DNA of 64,000 bases from Nocardia jejuensis NBRC 103114 (GTDB lineage: Bacteria > Actinomycetota > Actinomycetes > Mycobacteriales > Mycobacteriaceae), in assembly GCF_001613145.1 (NCBI RefSeq), contig NZ_BDBU01000044.1:1-64000 (forward strand). Direction: 5' to 3'. The notes below the pieces were generated by a model. The model had not been told where the DNA came from and made no database searches. It was given only the letters and a program-made list of their open reading frames with translations. How positions within the stretch are numbered: position 1 is the first letter of the stretch; each line of letters opens with the position of its first letter. Positions 58,256-64,000 of this stretch are shown here, piece by piece. The position numbers and the translations under genes were made by a program.

Positions 58256-59091
58256 TGAGCGAGGTCATCGAGAGCCCGAGCGGGGCCGGGAAGGCCCTGA
58301 ACGTGCTGCGCCCGATCGGGAGATTCCTGCTGCCGCTGCTGGTTTCGCTGGTGCTGCTGGTGGCGCTCTGGTACGGGTTCCTGAAGTTGTATCCGCAGGT
58401 CGGGTTGGTCGGCAAGAGCCCGGGCGACGTCTGGCACTACCTGGTCACCGGGCCGAGTTCCGGCACCGCGCGGCACGCGATATTCGCCGAGATGCGAATC
58501 ACGCTGCGGGACGCCTCGATCGGGTTCCTGGCCGGGATGGGCGCGGCGCTGGTGGTCGCCGCGCTGTTCGTCGGCATACCCGCTGTCGCACAGGCGTTTC
58601 TGCCGGTGGCCATGCTGTTGCGCTCGGTGCCGCTGGTGGCGCTCACCCCGATCATCGTGCTGGTGTTCGGACGCGGGGTGCTCGGCGTCACCGTCATGGC
58701 CGCCATCGTGGTGTTCTTCCCGGCGCTGGTCATGATCATGACCGGACTGCGATCCGCGCCCAGGCAGGCGATGGAACTGGTTGCCGCATACGGTGGTTCG
58801 CAGTGGACGGCGCTGCGCCTGGTCGCCGTCCCGGCGGCGCTGCCGGCGGTCTTCGCGGCGGCCCGGGTCTCGGTGCCGGGGGCGCTGATCGGTGCGCTGC
58901 TGGGCGAGTGGCTCGGCAGCGGAACGGGATTGGGGGCCGGGCTGATCCGGGCGATCCCCACCTTCCAGTACAACCGGCTGTGGGCGTCCATCGCGCTGGT
59001 GACGGTGGTGTCGGTCGTGGCCTACGCCATCGTCGGGGTGCTGGAGAATCTGGTGCTCGCGCGCTTCGCGCCGGAGCGCGGACGGGACTGA
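58255..59091 (+). CDS. ABC permease (SsuC-like), second
   Basis: This 278-residue permease shows the same layout: MRITLRDASIGFLAGMGAAL, QAFLPVAMLLRSVPLVALTP, IIVLVFGRGVLGVTVMAAIV, ELVAAYGGSQWTALRLVAVP-AALP, GALLGEWLGSGTGLGAGLI. ATG at 58255 shares a base with the previous stop (TGATG). The gene converges on the lipase 19 bp away. Confidence 0.9.
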   Translation: MSEVIESPSGAGKALNVLRPIGRFLLPLLVSLVLLVALWYGFLKLYPQVGLVGKSPGDVWHYLVTGPSSGTARHAIFAEMRITLRDASIGFLAGMGAALVVAALFVGIPAVAQAFLPVAMLLRSVPLVALTPIIVLVFGRGVLGVTVMAAIVVFFPALVMIMTGLRSAPRQAMELVAAYGGSQWTALRLVAVPAALPAVFAAARVSVPGALIGALLGEWLGSGTGLGAGLIRAIPTFQYNRLWASIALVTVVSVVAYAIVGVLENLVLARFAPERGRD

Positions 59092-59110
59092 TCCGCGAGC
59101 ACCGGCGACC

Positions 59111-60367
59111 TCACTCGTCTTGTTCGTGACATCCGGCCGGGAGCGGCACCGACGCGAATCTGTCTGCCAGGAACGACATTCCGCCCGATGCCTCGGCGAT
59201 CGCCGCGCCGTTGTGCGTGGACGCGGAGGAATGCTTGACGAGCACGGTCGATCCCGGGGCGCAATAGCGTTGAACCAGGGCATCGAAACCGGCGACGGGA
59301 ACCACCTCGTCGGTGGTGCTGTGGTAGAGGTACAGCGGCATATCGGGGACCGAGGCGCCCAGTTCCTCGCGCCGCACCGCGGACAGGAAACTCGGATGTG
59401 CGAGTAGGCCGGGCGCGGCGGCCAATTCGTCGATGCGAGTGTGTGGATAGCGGTCGACCAGATCGTTTCCGCAGGCCTCGGCCTCGGCGGTGAGCACCGC
59501 GCGGCCGCGGTCGTTGAGCAGTCCGGTCAGGTTCGGGCCGGAGGAGTTGCGGATCAGAGCCAGCACGATCAGCATCGCCAGTCCGGCCCGCTCGCCGCCG
59601 TCGGCATTGCGGGCGATGGTGGCGATATCGGCGGGCAGACCGCCCGCGCTGATGCCCGCGATCCCGAGCTCCGGTGCGTAGGTGCGGCGCAGCTGCGCGG
59701 CCCACAGCGTGGCGAACGCGCCACCGGAATAGCCCCACGCGCCGAGCTTGCTGTCCGGTCCGAGACCGGCGGGGGTGAAGGAGCGGGCCGCGCGGATGCC
59801 GTCCAGCACCGCATGCGCGGAATTCACTCCGTCGAAGAAACGAGACTGGGGGCCTTGATAATCGGGGACCGCGACGGCCCAGCCCCGGCGAAGCGCGTCG
59901 ATCAGGAACGGGGTGTCCACGATGGTGCTCGAGATCGCCGAGCCGCGACCGCCGTGCAGCGCGAAGGAGGGCGCGCAGCGCGTGCCCAGGCTGTCCTCGG
60001 CCACCTGATACGACAGCAGTGGCCGGCTGCCGGGCCCGTCCCAGGGGGAGGGTGAGGTGAGCACGGTGGTGACCGTGGCGACCGGGCGGCCCTGCGAATC
60101 GCTGGTCCGATACTGCAACTGCCAGGCCGAGACCCGCAGCGGCAGACCGAACATGGAGATCTCGCGCCGATTGAGCACCGAGCCGTCGGGGTGCGAGGCG
60201 ATATCGGCGGGTGCGGCGTAGAAGGGGTCCTCGTCGGGCAGCGCGGTGTCGGCCCCGGCGATCGCGGCCGTGCCGGACAGTACGAGCAGCGCGCCGCCCA
60301 CCGCTAGCAGCCGCCGGGTGGATCGGTGCCGAACCCGTAGCAGCCCGGCAAATCGTCCCTCGCGCAT
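59111..60367 (-). CDS. Secreted lipase (secretory LIP family)
   Basis: This protein of about 418 residues has a signal peptide (LLAVGGALLVLSGTAAIAGA) and the LIP-family layout: DPFYAAPADIASHPDGSVLN, RREISMFG, VSAWQLQYRTSDSQGRPVAT, nucleophile AWGYSGGAFATLW, LYLYHSTTDEVVPVAGFDAL (Asp) and SSASTHNGAAI (His). Such triacylglycerol lipases are abundant in nocardiae. The start is the second of two adjacent ATGs, best spaced from GGGAG. It is reversed relative to the ABC genes on both sides and so looks inserted between them. Confidence 0.9.
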   Translation of the reverse strand: MREGRFAGLLRVRHRSTRRLLAVGGALLVLSGTAAIAGADTALPDEDPFYAAPADIASHPDGSVLNRREISMFGLPLRVSAWQLQYRTSDSQGRPVATVTTVLTSPSPWDGPGSRPLLSYQVAEDSLGTRCAPSFALHGGRGSAISSTIVDTPFLIDALRRGWAVAVPDYQGPQSRFFDGVNSAHAVLDGIRAARSFTPAGLGPDSKLGAWGYSGGAFATLWAAQLRRTYAPELGIAGISAGGLPADIATIARNADGGERAGLAMLIVLALIRNSSGPNLTGLLNDRGRAVLTAEAEACGNDLVDRYPHTRIDELAAAPGLLAHPSFLSAVRREELGASVPDMPLYLYHSTTDEVVPVAGFDALVQRYCAPGSTVLVKHSSASTHNGAAIAEASGGMSFLADRFASVPLPAGCHEQDE

Positions 60368-60601
60368 CATGTCTCCCGTCGCGGCCCGACTCGGACGCGG
60401 CAGGGGGCCCGAGGCACTTTCCGCGCATCGAGTTCGAGCACTCACCGTGAATTTCAGCAGAACCGCAGAGCAGCGAAACCTCGATCGATGACCGATCGGC
60501 GTGTGGCAAGTTAGCACGGCCGGGGGAGTTCTTAACGTAGCGAACACAAATACGCGGGCGAAAGCAAAATATTCGAAACTGAAAGCCCCTAGATTCGGTT
60601 G

Positions 60602-61720
60602 ATGAGTCGTATGTCCCGGCCGGTTCCGGCCACGCAGTCAGTCAGAGGCCAGGCCCTGGATCGGCGATCGTTTCTCCGCTACGCCGGGCTCACCGGCGCC
60701 GTGCTCGGCGGTGCGGGACTGCTCGCCGCCTGCGGTGAGGACTCCTCCGGGTCCGGTAGTGGAACCAGCGACGACGGGTCGAAATTCGGCACCGTCGCCA
60801 TCCAGCTGTCCTGGTTGAAGAACATCGAATTCGCGGGTGAGTACTTCGCCGATTCCAAGGGCTACTTCAAGGACGCAGGATTCGGCGCGGTCAATCTGAT
60901 CGCGGGCGGCGCGGCCAGCACGTCGGTCGAAGCCGGGCTCGGCACCGGCAAGATCTGGGCCGGACTGTCCGCGCCCCAGACCACCGCGCCCGCACTGCTC
61001 GAGGGTCTGCCCGCCAAGATCGTCGGCACCACCTACCAGAAGAATCCCTTCTGCATCGTCAGCTCCGCGGGCAAGCCGATCAACTCGCCGCAGGACATGA
61101 AGGGCCGCAAGATCGGTGTGCAGGACACCAACCAGCTCATCTTCAACGCGCTGCTCGCCGCCAACAACATGACCCCGAACGACGTCACGATCGTTCCGGC
61201 GCAGTTCGATCCGTCGCCGCTGGCCAACGGTGAGGTCGACGGCTGGGTCAGTTACGTCACCAACGAGCCGATCACCCTGACCGCCAAGGGATTCGCCAAC
61301 GCCAATTTCCTGTTCGCCGATTACGGACTCCCGCTCGTCGCGGAAACCCTGACGGTGCATCAGGACACCATCGACAAGCAGCGCGACAAGCTCAAGGCCT
61401 TCCTCGTGGCCGAGATCAAGGGCTGGCGCGACGCGGTCGCCGACCCGGCCGAGGCCGCCCGCCTCGCGGTCGAGGTCTACGGCAAGGACCAGCGCCTGGA
61501 TCCGGCGGAGCAGACCAAGGAGGCCACCGCCCAGAACAGCCTGGTCGTGTCACCGGACTCCCAGGCCAACGGCCTGTTCACCATGACCGAGGAGTTGATC
61601 GCCAAGAACATCGCCGCGCTCGCCAAAGCGAAGATCGAGATCAAAGCCGATCAGCTCTTCGACATGTCGCTGTTGAAAGAGGTCTACGCCGAACACCCGG
61701 AACTCAAGCAGGCCACCTGA
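60602..61720 (+). CDS. Tat-dependent ABC binding lipoprotein (THI5/NMT1-like)
   Basis: This 372-residue protein has a twin-arginine signal (DRRSFLRYAGLTGAVLGG) ending in lipobox LLAAC. The mature part is a NMT1/THI5-like type II binding fold: AIQLSWLKNIEFAGEYFADS, KGYFKDAGF, GLSAPQTTAPALLEGLP, VGTTYQKNPFCIVSSAGKPI, MKGRKIGVQD. THI5/ThiY-like members bind pyrimidine precursors; others bind nitrate, sulfonates or riboflavin. The start ATG follows TAGATT by 6 nt, so a leaderless mRNA is likely. It belongs functionally with 56676-59091. Confidence 0.88.
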   Translation: MSRMSRPVPATQSVRGQALDRRSFLRYAGLTGAVLGGAGLLAACGEDSSGSGSGTSDDGSKFGTVAIQLSWLKNIEFAGEYFADSKGYFKDAGFGAVNLIAGGAASTSVEAGLGTGKIWAGLSAPQTTAPALLEGLPAKIVGTTYQKNPFCIVSSAGKPINSPQDMKGRKIGVQDTNQLIFNALLAANNMTPNDVTIVPAQFDPSPLANGEVDGWVSYVTNEPITLTAKGFANANFLFADYGLPLVAETLTVHQDTIDKQRDKLKAFLVAEIKGWRDAVADPAEAARLAVEVYGKDQRLDPAEQTKEATAQNSLVVSPDSQANGLFTMTEELIAKNIAALAKAKIEIKADQLFDMSLLKEVYAEHPELKQAT

Positions 61721-61741
61721 TTTCGCGGCTCGATACGGAGC

Positions 61742-61779
61742 CATGGTGGCGGACTCATCCGCACGAATCCGCCACCATG
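61742..61779. terminator. Perfect 12-bp hairpin between convergent genes
   Basis: CATGGTGGCGGA pairs with TCCGCCACCATG around 14 nt, extended by GGAG/CTCC after a 1-nt bulge. It lies between the binding-protein and XdhC genes and probably terminates both. Confidence 0.7.
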
Positions 61780-61832
61780 CTCCTGTTCCGGACTGCCCCC
61801 GGCGACGGGGTCAGGCCCGGAGGCGGGTGAGG

Positions 61833-62852
61833 TCAGTGGACCAGGGCGGAATGGCGGGAGGCGGAGCGGGCCGACAGCGGTTCGGCGGTGGCGCCGTTGC
61901 GGGCCGCGACCATTTCGGCGGCGATGGCGAGCGCGAATTCGGCGGGGGAGCGGGCCCCGAGATCGAGGCCGGCGGGGGAGTGCAGGCGGGAAAGGGTGTC
62001 GTCGTCGAAACCTCCGGCCTGCAGGGCTTCGATACGGTGCGCGTGTGCTGTGCTGGACCCCAGTGCTGCCAGGTAGCCCAGCTCGGGTAGTCGTAGCGCG
62101 ATGGTGAGCAGGGGGATCTCGAACTTCGCGTCGTTGGTCAGCACGACCACCGCTGTGCTGGAATCGATTTCGCCGGAGGCGGCCAGGGTGTTCAGGTAGC
62201 GGTGCGGCCAGTCCACGACCACCTCGCAGCCGGGATAGGCCTCGGCGGTGACGAAGGTGGGGCGGGCGTCGCAGACGGTGACGCGGTAACCGAGAAGTTT
62301 CGCCTGGGTGGCCAGGGCGGCGGCGAAAGCGTTGGCGCCCATGATGATCAGACGTCGCGGGCGGACGAACGAGGAGACGAAGACATCCGAATCCGGGAGC
62401 GAGACCAGTTCGGTGCCGTGCTTGCGATCGGTGACCAGATGCTGGCCGATCACGTCGGGGTCCGAATGCCACACCACCGTGAACACGGTGACCTGGCGCT
62501 GGGCGGCGATATCCGCCGCCACATCGGGGAACTCGGGAAAGTGACTGCGCGAGAACGGTTCCGCGAACACATCCAGGGTGCCGCCGCAATCCATACCGGC
62601 GTCGAACCCGCTACCGGGGCCGAATCGGTGCAGACCGCGCTGGCCGGTGCGCGCCGCGGTCAGGGCCGCCTCGTAAGCGGCGGCCTCCGCGCAACCCGCC
62701 GACACCGAACCGAAAGCCCTGCCCTCGGCATCCACGACCATGGCCGATCCGATCGGCATGGGCACCGAACCCTGAGTCCGAACGAGAGTGGCCAATCCGG
62801 CCGTACGTCCGCTGTGCCAGACCCGTAGGAGGTCCTCGACGATATCCCGCAT
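61833..62852 (-). CDS. XdhC/CoxI-family molybdenum-hydroxylase maturation protein
   Basis: This 339-residue protein has the XdhC N-terminal domain (LATLVRTQGSVPMPIGSAMV, SVSAGCAEAAAYEAAL, GMDCGGTLDVFAEPF) and a C-terminal Rossmann domain (RRLIIMGANAFAAALATQAK, YLAALGSSTAHAHRIEALQA). XdhC proteins bind molybdenum cofactor, promote its sulfuration and insert it into xanthine dehydrogenase or CO dehydrogenase. It follows the MobA-like gene by 14 nt, a usual pairing. No hydroxylase subunits are inside this window. Confidence 0.9.
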   Translation of the reverse strand: MRDIVEDLLRVWHSGRTAGLATLVRTQGSVPMPIGSAMVVDAEGRAFGSVSAGCAEAAAYEAALTAARTGQRGLHRFGPGSGFDAGMDCGGTLDVFAEPFSRSHFPEFPDVAADIAAQRQVTVFTVVWHSDPDVIGQHLVTDRKHGTELVSLPDSDVFVSSFVRPRRLIIMGANAFAAALATQAKLLGYRVTVCDARPTFVTAEAYPGCEVVVDWPHRYLNTLAASGEIDSSTAVVVLTNDAKFEIPLLTIALRLPELGYLAALGSSTAHAHRIEALQAGGFDDDTLSRLHSPAGLDLGARSPAEFALAIAAEMVAARNGATAEPLSARSASRHSALVH

Positions 62853-62866
62853 CTAACTGCTCCCGC

Positions 62867-63670
62867 TCACCGTGCGATGCCACCCGGGTAGTCCTGGTCC
62901 AGCCCCGTCGCAAGGTCATCGCACGTGACGCACACCATATCCGCTCGATGCTTCAAATAAGTGCCCGCCCCCGAATTTCCCTCCGCTTCCGCGGCGGCGC
63001 CCGCCCAATGCGAACGACCGAGAATCACCGGATGGCCGGGGCGCTCCTGGAATACCGCGCGCGCCACTGCGCCGGAACTCCCGCGCGCGGCCGTGAGCAC
63101 GCGTTCGACCACCGCGCCACCCACATCCGGCGTATCCACGGGCATGATCGCCACGAACTCCGGAGGCGCCGAATCCCATTCGTTCACGACCCCCTTGTTC
63201 CCGGCGGCGGTAATCCCCAACCCGGTAATCCCCGTCACAGTCGTTTCGGTGCCGATAATCCGCGTGGCGGCACAACCATCTGCCGACGAGAAGCCGGTTT
63301 CCCGGTATTCGGGTGTGGAATTCGAGCCGAGGCCGACCACCCGAGGGTGCGCGGCCGCGGCGGCCAGGCCGGCGCGCATGGACGCGCTGACACCGATCGC
63401 CCAGTCCGATGCCCACACCGGATACGCACCGGAAGGCACAGGGATGCGCGGGTTTCGGGATATCAGCCACTGGGGCGTCGCGGAATCGTCCACGCGCTGT
63501 GCGGGGCCGGTCGCCCCGAGTACGACGTACACGCGCGCGCATCCACCCTCGCGCAGCGCCCGCACCGCGGAACGCAGCCACGCCCCGTCCTCGGCCAGCA
63601 CCTTGGGCATCCCGTATCGGGTGCCCGCGCCGGCCGCGAGCACGATGCCATCGCAGCGATCGGGGGTCAT
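62867..63670 (-). CDS. MobA/MocA-like nucleotidyltransferase with insertion
   Basis: This 267-residue NTP-transferase starts with IVLAAGAGTRYGMPKVLAED, the GTP/CTP-binding loop of MobA/MocA. It has SASMRAGLAAAAAHPRV and VAIMPVDTPDVGGAVVERVL (metal-binding Asp) and a C-terminal FQERPGHPVILGRSHWAGAA. MocA-like enzymes transfer CMP or GMP to molybdopterin. Between about residues 112 and 171 there is a Thr/Gly-rich stretch not expected in the roughly 200-residue family. ATG 63670. It probably works with XdhC on a molybdenum hydroxylase. Confidence 0.85.
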   Translation of the reverse strand: MTPDRCDGIVLAAGAGTRYGMPKVLAEDGAWLRSAVRALREGGCARVYVVLGATGPAQRVDDSATPQWLISRNPRIPVPSGAYPVWASDWAIGVSASMRAGLAAAAAHPRVVGLGSNSTPEYRETGFSSADGCAATRIIGTETTVTGITGLGITAAGNKGVVNEWDSAPPEFVAIMPVDTPDVGGAVVERVLTAARGSSGAVARAVFQERPGHPVILGRSHWAGAAAEAEGNSGAGTYLKHRADMVCVTCDDLATGLDQDYPGGIAR

Positions 63671-63881
63671 ACCGCCGACCGTAGCGCCTCGGGGCGAACC
63701 TTTCAGAGCGAGCTGTTCACCGGGCCGTCCGGCGCGTGGCGATTGCGGCCGAACGGCACGGGATGCCTGATCGCACGGCGTGCCGGATCGAGTCGGCGGC
63801 GAGCCGCTCCGGTCGGTCGACGCGGGGTGATGTTGCGCGCCGGAGTGGCGAGCGGGGTTGCCATCACCGATGCTGGAGGCG

Positions 63882-64000
63882 ATGACTGAGAACAAGATCG
63901 GATGGTCGGAATTCGCGGTGCTGCCGGAATCGGCGGCCGCGACGTTATTGCTGACATGCTGCTCCTCGCCCGTCTGGGCGCACGCGGTGGCGGCCAGGCG
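63882..64000 (+). CDS. uraD: OHCU decarboxylase (UraD-like), cut by window end
   Basis: Only the first 39 codons are present: MTENKIGWSEFAVLPESAAA, then TLLLTCCSSPVWAHAVAAR. The CC(S/G)S-x-WA-x-x-V/M-A-x-R pattern is the N-terminal hallmark of 2-oxo-4-hydroxy-4-carboxy-5-ureidoimidazoline decarboxylase, which turns the product of urate oxidation into (S)-allantoin. GGAGG lies just before the ATG. It is divergent from the MobA-like gene, with 211 bp between them, and anchors this end of the window in purine catabolism. Confidence 0.8.
   Translation, partial: MTENKIGWSEFAVLPESAAATLLLTCCSSPVWAHAVAAR

Overview
The window is high-GC DNA with strongly G/C-ending codons, frequent GTG/TTG starts and many ATGA/GTGA stop-start overlaps. 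A RamB-type acetate regulator, an actinobacterial ATP-dependent ligase (LigB), a DUF4254-like protein, an ECF42-type sigma factor with a DGPF partner and several secreted lipases point to a mycolic-acid actinomycete. Nocardia is the best guess; this is inference from gene content, not a database match. No tRNA, rRNA, IS element, prophage or CRISPR array was found.

Layout. 0-5.8 kb: an EF-G2-like GTPase behind a 31-codon leader ORF, then a divergent MFS exporter/LysR pair and a GNAT acetyltransferase. 6-13 kb: a HAD phosphatase and a branched-chain-amino-acid-type ABC importer (binding protein, fused LivH-LivM permease, two ATPases), overlapping into two AhpD-fold peroxidase-like genes. 13.0-13.9 kb: a gene-poor stretch holding two diverged copies of a roughly 300-bp unit (AT-rich start, conserved box, terminator); the first encodes a 27-residue peptide. 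14-31 kb: mostly single genes (TetR, hydrolases, prolyl oligopeptidase, MDR reductase, AraC, M19-like dipeptidase, lpd, deaminase, HxlR with an NmrA-type reductase, ECF42 sigma with YciI/DGPF, a lytic transglycosylase-like lipoprotein, VOC, GNAT, CMD, STAS). 31-36.7 kb: the urea importer urtABCDE followed by a GntR regulator. 37-40 kb: ramB and ligB, divergent. 40.5-42 kb: a DUF4254-like protein and a secreted lipase.

42-56 kb reads as an amino-sugar acquisition and catabolism locus. On the minus strand are a secreted beta-N-acetylhexosaminidase and S15-type peptidase behind a 36-residue hydrophobic peptide, and a sugar ABC importer with a DeoR regulator. On the plus strand are a SIS isomerase/deaminase, a ROK kinase, NagA, a PfkB kinase, a class II aldolase and a second PfkB kinase. 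This gene set matches the logic of the GalNAc (Aga) pathway: uptake, phosphorylation, deacetylation, deamination/isomerisation to tagatose-6-P, phosphorylation, then aldol cleavage.

56.6-64 kb: a nitrate/sulfonate/THI5-type ABC importer (ATPase, two permeases, and a Tat lipoprotein binding protein split off by a reversed lipase gene). It is followed by a MobA-like/XdhC pair for molybdenum-hydroxylase maturation and, at the window edge, the start of an OHCU decarboxylase gene. The last three suggest purine/urate catabolism, so the importer may serve a purine-derived or related nitrogen compound (inference).
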